DNA of 10,986 nt from an uncultured Sutterella sp. (GCA_900552195.1 URYO01000026.1:1-10986); one strand, 5' to 3'. Positions 1 to 8,323 are shown, numbered from the stretch's first letter. A program made the numbers and translations. Notes: generated from the sequence alone by a model not told the origin.

Positions 1-500
1 ACCGGCGTAAAGATGTTGGAAATCGACATACCAAGGTACATGGCCATCACGCAGAGAATGCGGTACTGCCCTTCCTGGTCGTCCGGCGAGATGCCGCCCG
101 CTTCCGAAATCATCTTCCGAAGGCGTGCGCCGTTTTCCGTAATCTTTTCTTTTATCTCGGGATTGCGCAGAATCGTCAGCATCAGCGAAGAGCGACGAGA
201 ATCAAAAATCGACTGACAACTCGGGTTCTTCTCTCCTGCGGACATCGCTGTCTTTAGAGCATCAAAAGTTTCCTGCCCCATCTTCAGCTGCACTGCCAAC
301 GCCAAAGCAGCTTTACTAGCATAGAAGTTGTAAAGATGAGGCGTACTGACGTTGGCCGCTTCTGCGATTTCATTCATGCTTGCCGCATGAAAGCCCTTAT
401 CTAAAAAGATGGCTTCCGCGGCACGCAAAATTCGATCGCGCTTTTCGCTGCGTTTTTCTTCCTTACGCTCTTCAACTCTGGTTTTTCGGGTTTTAAGCAT
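1..500 (-). CDS. TetR/AcrR-family transcriptional regulator, C-terminus cut by the window edge
   Basis: The reading frame is open from an ATG at 500-498 to base 1 (166 codons), so the C-terminal end lies outside the window. After a Lys/Arg/Glu-rich arm (residues 3-23) comes a typical TetR DNA-binding domain: RDRILRAAEAIFLDKGF (about 21-37), then MNEIAEAANVSTPHLYNFY (42-60) as the helix-turn-helix, then SKAALA. The rest is the start of the helical ligand-binding domain, which is too variable to name a ligand. A very strong ribosome site (GGAGG, 5 nt before ATG) supports the start. The ATG overlaps the stop of the efflux outer-membrane gene by 8 nt, so translation is probably coupled. Inference: it represses the efflux operon of which it is the last gene, binding the palindrome at 6429-6448. 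AcrR- and TtgR-type repressors are more often divergent from their pump genes. TetR assignment is near certain; the target is inferred from context. Confidence 0.92.
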   Translation of the reverse strand, partial: MLKTRKTRVEERKEEKRSEKRDRILRAAEAIFLDKGFHAASMNEIAEAANVSTPHLYNFYASKAALALAVQLKMGQETFDALKTAMSAGEKNPSCQSIFDSRRSSLMLTILRNPEIKEKITENGARLRKMISEAGGISPDDQEGQYRILCVMAMYLGMSISNIFTP

Positions 501-1998
501 TTCCGCCTCCGCTCGAGACAGGAACTGCCTGAGCCTGTTCAGCGGCAGCGGCAGCCGGAGCTTCCGTTTGAGCAGCTGCCCGAGTTTCAGGTTCAATGAC
601 AGAGCCGCCTCCGAGCACCTTATAGAGCATTACGCCGCTGGACAGGCGATTACTCTCGGCAGAAATGTAATTCGTCTGAGCAGCAACCATCTGTCTTTGA
701 CTTTCCAGTACGGTCAGGAAGCCGTCAAGACCGTTCTTGTAGCGGCTCTGAGACAGACGGTAAGCCGTTTCCGTGGCGTTAACCAAATCCTTTAAGGCTG
801 CGCACTGACGGTTCACCGTGCCGACAGTAGCAAGCGCATCACTTACCTCTGCAAAAGCATTCTGCACAGTCTTCTCATAAGTTGCGACCATGATCTTTTG
901 CTGTGCCTCTGCCTGACGCAGGGTCGAAAGGTTCGCTCCGCCGGTAAAGATCGGGAGAGAAACGGAAGGTGCAAACGTCCAAAGGCCCGTACCGGCATCA
1001 AACAAGTCACTTAAGTGACGGGAAGAAGACCCGATGCCTGCCGTCAAAGAGATGCGCGGGAAAAAGTTGGCTCGAGCCGCGCCGATGTTGGCATTCGCAG
1101 ACATCAGATCATGTTCGGCAGCCTTAATGTCCGGACGGTTTAAGAGGATGTCACTGCTTAAGCCGGCAGGAGCAATCGCTCCGTAATTCGTAGCTTCTTC
1201 CAGATTGTTCGGCTCAAGATCCGCAGGAACTTGGGAGCCGACAACTAAGTTCAGAGCATTCTGTGCCTGAGCCAAGCTACGTTCGTACTGCGCTACTGCA
1301 GCGCGAGCCGTGGCAACCGTCGTACGAGCCTGTTCTAGCTCCAGCAGAGAGCTCGCGCCCAAACGATAGCTGTCGGACATCAGCTTGAAGCTTTCTTCCT
1401 GACTTTGGAGCGTAATTTTCTGCAGACGGAGAAATTCTTTCTGAGCGCCTAAGTTAATCCAAGAAGTGGCGACCTGCGCAATCAGGGCGTTCTGTGCGGC
1501 GGCACGGTTTTCTTCAGCCGAGAAGAACTGCTGGAGAGCTGCTTCGCTCAGGCTTCTGACACGTCCGAAGAGGTCCAGCTCCCAAGCCGTAGAAGCCAGG
1601 TTCGCCTGATACGTGTGAGAAACGTAGCTGCTGCCCGTCGCCGACATCATACTTGGCGTTTTAGCGGCATTTTCCTGCAAGCCGGCTGCCACGGACGGCA
1701 TCAGCGCAGATCTCTGAATACCGTAGGCCGCTCTGGCCTTTTCGATATTGAGGATCGCAACTCTCAGATCGCGGTTGTTGGCAAGTGCCATCTCAACCAC
1801 TTTCTTGGCTTTCGGGTTGGTGATGAAGACCTTCCAGTCGGGGAGCGGAGAGGCTGTGGTCATCACGTCCTTGTACGCTTCCCCGGTCGGGAAAGTTGCC
1901 GCGACCGGCGCGGCAGGTCTTTCATATTTGGGCGCCATCGTGCAGCCGGCACAGACGGCCAGAGAACAGGCAATAACCGTGAGTTTTAATGCCTTCAT
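493..1998 (-). CDS. RND efflux outer-membrane channel lipoprotein (NodT/OprM family)
   Basis: This 501-residue protein is the outer-membrane exit duct of the tripartite pump. The N-terminus MKALKLTVIACSLAVCAGC is a lipoprotein signal with the lipobox ending at Cys19. Residue +2 is Thr, which does not block sorting to the outer membrane. MAPKYERPAAP follows, as is typical of OprM-like proteins. Two outer-membrane efflux (OEP) repeats fill the body, with long helices (for example WELDLFGRVRSLSEAALQQF and SRYKNGLDGFLTVLESQRQM) as in the TolC/OprM helical barrel. Its ATG directly abuts the TAA of the pump gene with no spacer, and its AGGAG ribosome site lies inside the end of that gene. The last 35 or so residues form an Ala/Gln-rich low-complexity tail ending SGGGNA. 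The final codons double as the ribosome site of the downstream regulator. Length is near the usual 460-490, slightly long because of the tail. Confidence 0.96.
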   Translation of the reverse strand: MKALKLTVIACSLAVCAGCTMAPKYERPAAPVAATFPTGEAYKDVMTTASPLPDWKVFITNPKAKKVVEMALANNRDLRVAILNIEKARAAYGIQRSALMPSVAAGLQENAAKTPSMMSATGSSYVSHTYQANLASTAWELDLFGRVRSLSEAALQQFFSAEENRAAAQNALIAQVATSWINLGAQKEFLRLQKITLQSQEESFKLMSDSYRLGASSLLELEQARTTVATARAAVAQYERSLAQAQNALNLVVGSQVPADLEPNNLEEATNYGAIAPAGLSSDILLNRPDIKAAEHDLMSANANIGAARANFFPRISLTAGIGSSSRHLSDLFDAGTGLWTFAPSVSLPIFTGGANLSTLRQAEAQQKIMVATYEKTVQNAFAEVSDALATVGTVNRQCAALKDLVNATETAYRLSQSRYKNGLDGFLTVLESQRQMVAAQTNYISAESNRLSSGVMLYKVLGGGSVIEPETRAAAQTEAPAAAAAEQAQAVPVSSGGGNA

Positions 1999-4900
1999 TT
2001 ACTTATTCTCCTGCAGGGCTTCCTGCGGTTTTTTCTTTTTAATCTTATCGCCGAAAAGCTTAACAATGAGCACATAGAACAGCGGAACGAAGAAGATACA
2101 GAGGAAAGTACCTGTCAGCATACCGCCTAACACACCGATACCGATGGCGTTCTGTGCACCGGATCCGGCGCCGGTTGCCTTAGCAAGCGGAAGCACGCCG
2201 AGACCGAAGGCCAGAGAAGTCATCATAATCGGACGAATTCTCATGCGCACCGCGTGTGCTGCTGCATGGACAATGGACTCGCCCTTCTCATGCAGTTCTT
2301 TTGCGAATTCCACAATCAAAATCGCGTTCTTACTGACCAAACCGATGGTCGTCAGCAAACCGACCTGGAAGTACACGTCGTTGTTCATGCCGAAAGCACC
2401 CGTCATACCGAGCGCACCGATCACGCCCAGCGGCACAACCAAGATGACGGCGATCGGAATAGACCAGCTTTCATACAGAGCTGCCAAACACAAGAACACA
2501 ATCAAGATAGACAGCGTATAGAGCGCGCCAGTCTGAGAACCGGCCTGCTGTTCCTGGAAGGAAATACCGTTCCAAGCGATACCGAAACCGTATGGAAGAG
2601 CCTTGGCGATTTCTTCCATCGCCAGCATCGCCTGACCGGTTGTAAACCCTGCAGCCGGAGCTCCTTGAATATTCACAGCGCCTAAGCCGTTGAAACGTTC
2701 CAGACGAGAAGAGCCGAACTTCCACTCTGTGGAGCAGAATGCTGAGAACGGAACCATTTCGCCTTTATCGTTGCGTACATACCAGCGATCCAGGTCTTCG
2801 GGACGCTGGCGGAATTTCTCGTCGCCCTGTACGTAAACCTGCTTGATACGGCCGCGGTCATAGAAGTCGTTGACGTAAGAAGAACCCCAAGCCGTCGACA
2901 GCGTGTCATTAATGGAAGCCACGCTGACGCCTAACGAGGCCGCCTTGGCAAAATCAATGTGCAGCTGCAGCTGCGGTGCGTCTTCTTTACCGTTCGGACG
3001 AACGTTGTAGAGCTGAGGATTGCTTCTGGCAGCACCCAGCACCTGGTTACGGGCCGCCATCAAGGCGTCGTGACCTTGACCACTCAAATCCTGCAGATAC
3101 ATATCAAAGCCGTCTGCCATACCGAGCTCGGGAACCGGAGGTAGAGCAAAGCCGAATACCATGGAATCCTTCCAGCTCATTAGCGTGCGGTTAGCACGAG
3201 CAGCCACAGCCTGTGCTTTCTGCTCAGGATTCGGACGTTCGCTCCAGTCTTTGAGTTTGACGAAGGCCATGGCGGAGTTCTGTCCCATACCGGCCAAGCT
3301 GAAGCCGACTACCGTCATGACGGACTGAACGGAATCCTTCTCTTCGTTGAGCATGTAGTCCTGCATACGTTTTACAACAGGCAGGATTTGCTCTCTGGTC
3401 GAGCCTTCCGGCAACTGAATCTGAACCATTAAAGATCCTTGGTCTTCATCCGGCATAAAAGCGGTCGGAACTTTCAGGAATCCGAAAACCACGCCGCCGA
3501 TAATTACGCCGTAGATCACGATGAAGCGTTTCCAGCGTGCGGTCATATAGCCCACAGCGGAGGTTGCTCCTTCAGCGCCTTTGTTAAACCAGCGGTTGAA
3601 CCAGCCGAAGAAGCCTTTCTCAGCCTTGTCGTGCTTGATCGGCTTAAGAATCGTGGCACAAAGTGCCGGTGTCAGCGTCAGGGCAACCAGGACGGACAGG
3701 CCCATCGCAGCCACAATCGTGACGGAGAACTGACGGTAAATCACACCGGTAGAGCCGCCGAAGAAAGCCATCGGAACGAACACGGCAGAAAGCACCATCG
3801 CAATACCGACCAGAGCGCCCGTAATCTGCGACATGGACTTCTCGGTAGCGTCATGCGGAGAAAGACGCTCTTGGTCCATCACACGCTCGACGTTTTCCAC
3901 CACCACAATCGCGTCGTCCACCAGCAGACCGATCGCCAGCACCATGGCGAACATCGTCAGCATGTTGATGGAGTAGCCCATGGCGCCCAAGATACCAAAG
4001 GTGCCCAAGACCACCACCGGCACGGCAATCGTCGGAATCAGCGTTGCGCGGAAGTTCTGCAGGAACAGATACATCACGAGCACCACCAGCACGATAGCTT
4101 CGAGCAAGGTGTGGATCACGCCTTCAATAGAAATACGCACGAACGGTGTCGTGTCGAACGGAATCACATACTCATACTTCTCAGGGAAGAAATGAGACAG
4201 CTCTTCCATTTTTTTGTCGACTAAGTCCGAAGTCAGCAGCGCATTTGCGCCGGAGGCCAATTTAATCGCAAGACCGGCGGTCGGTTTGCCGTTAAAGAAG
4301 GCGGTGGCTTCGTACATCTTCGGGCCCTTTTCAATGCGGGCCACATCGCGTAGGAAAACCTGAGAGCCGTTCTCCTGAGTCTTCAAGAAGATAGCGCCGA
4401 ATTGTTCAGGAGTTTCCAGCAAAGAGCTCGAGGTAATCACCGCGTTAAGCGCCGTTCCCTTAGCTGCAGGCAGGCCGCCCACCTGTCCGGAGGATATCTG
4501 CACGTTCTGCGTGGAGATCGCGGTCTTAATGTCTGCCGGAGTGAGAGAGAATTCGTGAAGTTTTTCCGGATCGAGCCAAATACGCATCGCAAAGGCCGAA
4601 CCGAAGACTTCGACTTCGCCCACACCGTCCACGCGACTCAGTGGTTCTTGAATACTGGAAACAAGATAGTCACCGAGCTCTGCCGAAGAAATCGAACCGT
4701 CCGTCGAGGTCAGACCGATCACCTTCAGGAAGCTTGCGGTCGTTTTAATAACCGTCACGCCTAAACGCTGAACCACTTCCGGCAGGGAAGACTGTGCCTG
4801 AGACAGACGGTTCTGCACCTGCACCTGAGCCATGTCAGGGTCGGTACCGGCTGCAAAGGTCAGCGTAATGTTGATTCGGCCGCTCGATTCACTGGTCGAA

Positions 4901-5136
4901 CTCATATACAGATAACCATCCAAGCCGGTCATCTTTTGTTCAATGACCTGGACGACGGTATCTTCAATCGTCTTAGCAGAAGCACCCGGATAGGTCGCGG
5001 AGATGCTCACCTGAGGAGGCGCAATCTGCGGATACATGGAAACCGGCAGATTCAGAATCGAAAGCGTACCGGCCAGCATGATCACAATTGCGATCACCCA
5101 AGCAAAAATAGGTCGGTTAATAAAAAACTTTGCCAT
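1999..5136 (-). CDS. acrB: RND multidrug efflux pump, inner-membrane transporter (AcrB/MexB, HAE1 family)
   Basis: This 1045-residue protein is full length for the hydrophobe/amphiphile efflux-1 family. It is the proton-driven inner-membrane trimer that takes up drugs, bile salts and dyes and passes them to the outer-membrane channel. It starts MAKFFINRPIFAWVIAI, the family's first membrane helix. The proton-relay aspartates are in AIGLLVDDAIVVVENVERVM, at D407 and D408, the same numbers as in AcrB. The relay lysine is K936 in LVSKNAILIVEF, and R966 lies in RMRIRP. Deep-pocket phenylalanines F136 and F178 are present. The switch loop reads GFSLAGMGQN (611-620), where AcrB (from memory) has GFGFAGRGQN. 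The C-terminus is Lys-rich. An AGAGG ribosome site lies 5 nt before the ATG, and 14 bp separate it from the adaptor stop. The substrate range cannot be read from the sequence. Confidence 0.98.
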   Translation of the reverse strand: MAKFFINRPIFAWVIAIVIMLAGTLSILNLPVSMYPQIAPPQVSISATYPGASAKTIEDTVVQVIEQKMTGLDGYLYMSSTSESSGRINITLTFAAGTDPDMAQVQVQNRLSQAQSSLPEVVQRLGVTVIKTTASFLKVIGLTSTDGSISSAELGDYLVSSIQEPLSRVDGVGEVEVFGSAFAMRIWLDPEKLHEFSLTPADIKTAISTQNVQISSGQVGGLPAAKGTALNAVITSSSLLETPEQFGAIFLKTQENGSQVFLRDVARIEKGPKMYEATAFFNGKPTAGLAIKLASGANALLTSDLVDKKMEELSHFFPEKYEYVIPFDTTPFVRISIEGVIHTLLEAIVLVVLVMYLFLQNFRATLIPTIAVPVVVLGTFGILGAMGYSINMLTMFAMVLAIGLLVDDAIVVVENVERVMDQERLSPHDATEKSMSQITGALVGIAMVLSAVFVPMAFFGGSTGVIYRQFSVTIVAAMGLSVLVALTLTPALCATILKPIKHDKAEKGFFGWFNRWFNKGAEGATSAVGYMTARWKRFIVIYGVIIGGVVFGFLKVPTAFMPDEDQGSLMVQIQLPEGSTREQILPVVKRMQDYMLNEEKDSVQSVMTVVGFSLAGMGQNSAMAFVKLKDWSERPNPEQKAQAVAARANRTLMSWKDSMVFGFALPPVPELGMADGFDMYLQDLSGQGHDALMAARNQVLGAARSNPQLYNVRPNGKEDAPQLQLHIDFAKAASLGVSVASINDTLSTAWGSSYVNDFYDRGRIKQVYVQGDEKFRQRPEDLDRWYVRNDKGEMVPFSAFCSTEWKFGSSRLERFNGLGAVNIQGAPAAGFTTGQAMLAMEEIAKALPYGFGIAWNGISFQEQQAGSQTGALYTLSILIVFLCLAALYESWSIPIAVILVVPLGVIGALGMTGAFGMNNDVYFQVGLLTTIGLVSKNAILIVEFAKELHEKGESIVHAAAHAVRMRIRPIMMTSLAFGLGVLPLAKATGAGSGAQNAIGIGVLGGMLTGTFLCIFFVPLFYVLIVKLFGDKIKKKKPQEALQENK

Positions 5137-5150
5137 ATCAACCTCTGAAT

Positions 5151-6344
5151 TTACTGCTTAGAAGCCTTTGCCGCTTTGGCTTGTTCCTGCTCAGCCATTG
5201 TCGGAACGATCTGGACGGGAACTCCCGGGCGGATTCTCTGCAGACCTTCGATGACAACCTTTTCACCCGGCTTCAGACCCTCCTCAACAATCCAGTTCTG
5301 ACCTTGTGTACGATGAGTCACTAAACGGCGGATAGCGATCTTGCCGTCTTCAACCACATACACATAGGGCGTGCCGTTGGCTTCGCGCATCACGGCTCGC
5401 TGCGGGACCAGCAAAGCTTTTTCCATCGTACCCTGAGGGAGTTCGGTACGAACAAACATACCCGGCAAAAGAATATTGTCGGGGTTCGGGAATTCGGCGC
5501 GCAGCGTAATGGTGCCTGTGCCCGGATCAACAGAAACCTCGGACAGCGTAAGCTCGCCCGTCTGAGGATACTTGGTTCCGTCTTCCATGATCAAAGTCAC
5601 GGGAATAGCGCCGCCTTTGGTTTTAAGTTTGCCGGAAGCGATGTCTTTTTTAAGACTGAGAATTTCTTTACTTGACTGGGTCACGTCAACATAGATCGGA
5701 TCCAGTGTCTGAACGACGGCCATGTTCTGGGCCTGATGTGCGGAAAGCAATGCGCCTGGTGTAACTAAAGAGCGGCCGATGCGCCCGCTGATCGGAGAAC
5801 GTACGGTCGTGTAGTCCAGGTTGATCTGGGCGTTCTTTAATCCGGCTTCAGCAGCAGCCACCGCGGCCTGTGCCTGCTTGTATGCAGCCTGAGCGTCGTC
5901 GTTGTTTTGTTTACTGATTGCATTGGTTTTGACCAGCTGTGCATAGCGGTTTGCGGTCAGACGGGTCTGATACAGCACGGCCTGAGCTCTCTGAAGCTCG
6001 GCTTTAGCGCTTGCCACTGCGGCTTCATAGACAGCCGGATCAATCTGATAAAGCGCTTGTCCTTCTTTGACTTCGCTTCCTTCCTTAAAGAGCCGTTTCT
6101 GCAGAATACCGGCGACCTGAGGACGGACATCAGCGACCAAATACGAAGCTGTGCGGCCCTGAAGCGTCGTCGTCATGTCTAACTCGGTCGGCTGAATTTC
6201 CGTGACAGAAACCTGAGGAGCTCGCTGAGCACCGGCTCCGGCTGGAGCACCGGTTGATTTCTGCGAGTCACATCCGCCGAACATAGTCACGGCAAAGCCC
6301 GCGGCAACACACAACGCCGCCTTCTTTAAGTCGTTCAATAACAT
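5151..6344 (-). CDS. acrA: RND efflux periplasmic adaptor lipoprotein (AcrA/MexA family)
   Basis: This 397-residue membrane-fusion protein bridges the pump and the outer-membrane channel. The signal peptide ends in a lipobox with Cys25 (MFGGC). The following Asp26 is the classic inner-membrane retention signal, which fits an adaptor anchored in the inner membrane; AcrA also has Cys-Asp here. The split lipoyl domain is visible as VRPQVAGIL (73-81) and YTTVRSPISGRIG (178-190). Between them is an Ala/Gln-rich helical hairpin (about 104-175) that would contact the channel. The beta-barrel and membrane-proximal parts follow (LTLSEVSVDPGTGTITLRAEF, LLPGMFVRTELPQG). The length is normal for the family. 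It is the first gene of the efflux operon. GAGG lies 6 nt before the ATG, and the start is well supported by the signal peptide. Confidence 0.97.
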   Translation of the reverse strand: MLLNDLKKAALCVAAGFAVTMFGGCDSQKSTGAPAGAGAQRAPQVSVTEIQPTELDMTTTLQGRTASYLVADVRPQVAGILQKRLFKEGSEVKEGQALYQIDPAVYEAAVASAKAELQRAQAVLYQTRLTANRYAQLVKTNAISKQNNDDAQAAYKQAQAAVAAAEAGLKNAQINLDYTTVRSPISGRIGRSLVTPGALLSAHQAQNMAVVQTLDPIYVDVTQSSKEILSLKKDIASGKLKTKGGAIPVTLIMEDGTKYPQTGELTLSEVSVDPGTGTITLRAEFPNPDNILLPGMFVRTELPQGTMEKALLVPQRAVMREANGTPYVYVVEDGKIAIRRLVTHRTQGQNWIVEEGLKPGEKVVIEGLQRIRPGVPVQIVPTMAEQEQAKAAKASKQ

Positions 6345-6414
6345 GAAAAACCTCGAGATTTATTCCCAATTTATTCTGATTTGAGTGCGCCGCCTGAGAA
6401 GCACAACGGACACA

Positions 6415-6444
6415 ATTCTAGTTCAATTCTGAATGAACATTCAT
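6415..6444 (-). promoter_or_regulatory. Candidate promoter of the efflux operon
   Basis: On the minus strand, TAGAAT (6420-6415) matches the sigma-70 -10 box at 5 of 6 positions. No good -35 box is visible. The best is ATGAAT (6444-6439, 3 of 6, spacer 18), which falls inside the palindrome at 6429-6448. Transcription from here would leave a leader of about 60 nt before the adaptor ATG at 6344. A weak -35 overlapped by an operator is common at TetR-controlled promoters. The call rests on motif reading alone. Confidence 0.45.
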
Positions 6445-6448
6445 TCAG
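6429..6448. promoter_or_regulatory. 20-bp palindrome, probable TetR-family operator
   Basis: Two perfect 9-bp arms, CTGAATGAA and TTCATTCAG, flank a 2-bp centre (CA). Size, symmetry and the TGAATGAA/TTCATTCA core resemble known TetR-family operators. It lies about 85-105 bp upstream of the adaptor ATG and covers the expected -35 region. The only regulator encoded nearby is the TetR protein at the end of the same operon, so binding by that protein is the natural inference. An extra half-site-like GTTCA lies at 6421-6425. Confidence 0.7.
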
Positions 6449-6511
6449 GAATTTACAATTTTCGATTGTTTAGCGAGCCAACAATGGAAAGTTGTAAAGG
6501 AGATTTTCTTG

Positions 6512-8323
6512 CTAAGTATTTTCCATTACCGCTTTTTCGGAATACTTCCGTGCTTCCGCCTCAAAAACGGAGATCTTCCGTTCCATCGCCTTCAGTCCGC
6601 TTTCCCAAAATTCAGGCTGAGTAATATCGATCTTGAAAAACTTTTTAAAAAGATCGTCGACAGACATACGTCCGCTGTTAAACAGAAAGTCACTGTAAAT
6701 TTTGGGGAACACTTCCGGCATTCGATGACGAATCTCAGATAATCCGTAGGCGCAAACCGTACCGAAGATATACGGGTAGTTGTAGAAGTAGTCATCAATC
6801 TTGTAGAACTGACCGCGGTTGATCCAAAGATAGGGATCGATGCCGGCGGTACTCTCTCCGTACCAAGCCTGCCACGCCTCGGACAACAGATTAGAAATCT
6901 TGGTGACGGATAACACGCCTTTCCTTCGCTCTTCAAAGAAACTTCTTTCGAAATCGAAGCGCACACCCATGTTTATGACATAGTTCGAGATAAACGTGAG
7001 CTCCTGCCAAAGGGCTTCCAGCTTTTCTTCCGTTGAAGCTGCTTTCTCTTGGATTTCTTCAAAAAGCAGCAGCGCAAAGAAGTGTCCGGCAACTTCCATC
7101 AAAGCACGTGGAATCTTTCGCTCCTGCGCAGGCAGCTCTCTTTGCAACCAGAAGTGCCAGGCATGGCCGTACATGATGGCCTGTTGGCTCATGGAGGCGA
7201 ATGATCCGAGATACGTCGAAAAAATTCTCGGCTCATTGAGCGACAAAATGCCTTGGAAGAATGCGCCGTTTTGTTTGCCCGGCAGCTGACGAACCTCAAC
7301 CCAGCCTTTTTCGACGAACAATTCGAAGGTTTCCGGAATACGTTCGTCGAGCACCTTCCCCACTTCTTTAATCTTGTCGAGCGCCTCCTCGTAAGGAATA
7401 TGAATTTCTCTTCTGAGCGGAGCGGGCGCATTAAGATCCCAGACATCCATCGCACTCCTGCCGGTAAAGAGCGCACGGCTGATCACCGACTTTCGAAGCA
7501 TGTGACGGTCAGCCCTCACCGCCGTCATCAATGCATCAACCGCTTCCGAGCTTACGGCATTTTGCCAATAAGCAGGCGCCATGAAGTCCATATGAGCAAA
7601 CTCGAAACCTTTCAGCCGGAAACCGGTGAGCATATTAAAAATGGATGCGTAGAGATAAGCGTTCTGCGAATAGTATTCGTTCAGCGCAGCAAAGGTCGAC
7701 TGTCTTAATTTCGGATCTTCCGAAGTTTTAAGTACCGCAATGCACTGCGAGTGAGACTGATGTTTCGTCAAACCGTCCATCGTCGTCACCGTCGCCACCA
7801 AATGTGAATTCACCGAGTGATAAAGATCCGAGCAAGGAACAAAGTTCGAAGCTTTCAGCTCATAGAGGAGCTGCAGAGCACGGGGCGACAGCGAAAAAGA
7901 CCAGCGGGAAGAAACACGCTCAAAGAGCCATTCCCACTTACTGAAATCCAGTTCCTTCCAAATCGGATCGCTCTTTTTTAACTCGGTCAAGCGATGAAAA
8001 AGACCGGTAATCAGCTCGTAATAGCGGGAATGAATTTCCCAAAGGCGGACGCGCTCTTTTGCAGCTTCCTGTTCTCTCGTATCAATCGCAGACAGGCATC
8101 GACAATAGCCGATCAAAGAATCCGTAAGGCTAAAAACCTCCGCTAAATGCTCCAAGGCAATGCTGATCGAAACCGCGTCTTTGGCGTTCGGCACAAGCCC
8201 CGAGAGAATATGAATATCCGCTTCCAACCGCTGACGGGCCTTTCGATATGCCTGAGAAGTCAGACCTCCGTAAGAAGATCGGAAGTCCCATGCCGGCATT
8301 TTATTTTTCAAAGATGGAGTCAT
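6512..8323 (-). CDS. M3B oligoendopeptidase F-family protein with a lost zinc motif (probable pseudoenzyme)
   Basis: With the ATG at 8323 this is 603 residues, close to the usual size of PepF-type peptidases, which cut short peptides in the cytoplasm. No signal peptide is visible. Family signatures are an N-terminal MPAWDFRSSYGG, then LPGKQNGAFFQ, then GHAWHFWLQRELP followed by PRALMEVAG, and near the C-terminus YNYPYIFGTVCAYGL. The active-site motif is abnormal. Where the family has HELGHAWH, this protein has IMYGHAWH (bases 7177-7154, residues 383-390). The first zinc histidine is Ile383 and the catalytic glutamate is Met384. His387 and the downstream third-ligand position, Glu410, remain. 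The frame is continuous and the surroundings are well conserved, so this is not general decay. Peptidase activity is unlikely; a binding or scaffold role is possible. The start is uncertain. The frame extends to a GTG at 8395, but that lies in the loop of a terminator hairpin. ATGs at 8359, 8323 and 8299 all lack a clear ribosome site. Confidence 0.88.
   Translation of the reverse strand: MTPSLKNKMPAWDFRSSYGGLTSQAYRKARQRLEADIHILSGLVPNAKDAVSISIALEHLAEVFSLTDSLIGYCRCLSAIDTREQEAAKERVRLWEIHSRYYELITGLFHRLTELKKSDPIWKELDFSKWEWLFERVSSRWSFSLSPRALQLLYELKASNFVPCSDLYHSVNSHLVATVTTMDGLTKHQSHSQCIAVLKTSEDPKLRQSTFAALNEYYSQNAYLYASIFNMLTGFRLKGFEFAHMDFMAPAYWQNAVSSEAVDALMTAVRADRHMLRKSVISRALFTGRSAMDVWDLNAPAPLRREIHIPYEEALDKIKEVGKVLDERIPETFELFVEKGWVEVRQLPGKQNGAFFQGILSLNEPRIFSTYLGSFASMSQQAIMYGHAWHFWLQRELPAQERKIPRALMEVAGHFFALLLFEEIQEKAASTEEKLEALWQELTFISNYVINMGVRFDFERSFFEERRKGVLSVTKISNLLSEAWQAWYGESTAGIDPYLWINRGQFYKIDDYFYNYPYIFGTVCAYGLSEIRHRMPEVFPKIYSDFLFNSGRMSVDDLFKKFFKIDITQPEFWESGLKAMERKISVFEAEARKYSEKAVMENT

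Larger units (their letters stand above)
6345..6511. other. Intergenic region between the M3-family gene and the efflux operon
   Basis: These 167 bases are AT-rich compared with the flanking genes and hold the candidate promoter and the palindrome described separately. I see no convincing terminator for the upstream M3-family gene. Only two weak AT-rich inverted repeats are present (6455-6459 with 6465-6469, and 6465-6470 with 6480-6485), neither followed by a U-run on the minus strand. Some readthrough into the efflux operon is therefore possible. The adaptor ribosome site is GAGG at 6354-6351. Confidence 0.6.

Noticed and set aside
409..795. Plus-strand open frame of 128 codons
   Set aside because: It is antisense to the TetR and outer-membrane channel genes, both of which have clear family motifs; no ribosome site or domain supports it.
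3439..4224. Plus-strand open frame of 261 codons, rich in His, Arg and Gln
   Set aside because: It lies wholly antisense to the well-supported RND pump gene, has biased composition typical of an antisense frame, and shows no known domain.
6455..6485. Possible terminator hairpins after the M3-family gene
   Set aside because: The stems are only 5-6 AT-rich pairs and no U-run follows on the minus strand.
6512..8323. M3-family gene as a frameshifted or decayed pseudogene
   Set aside because: The frame is continuous at full family length and conserved motifs on both sides of the altered site are intact, so a pseudoenzyme fits better than decay.
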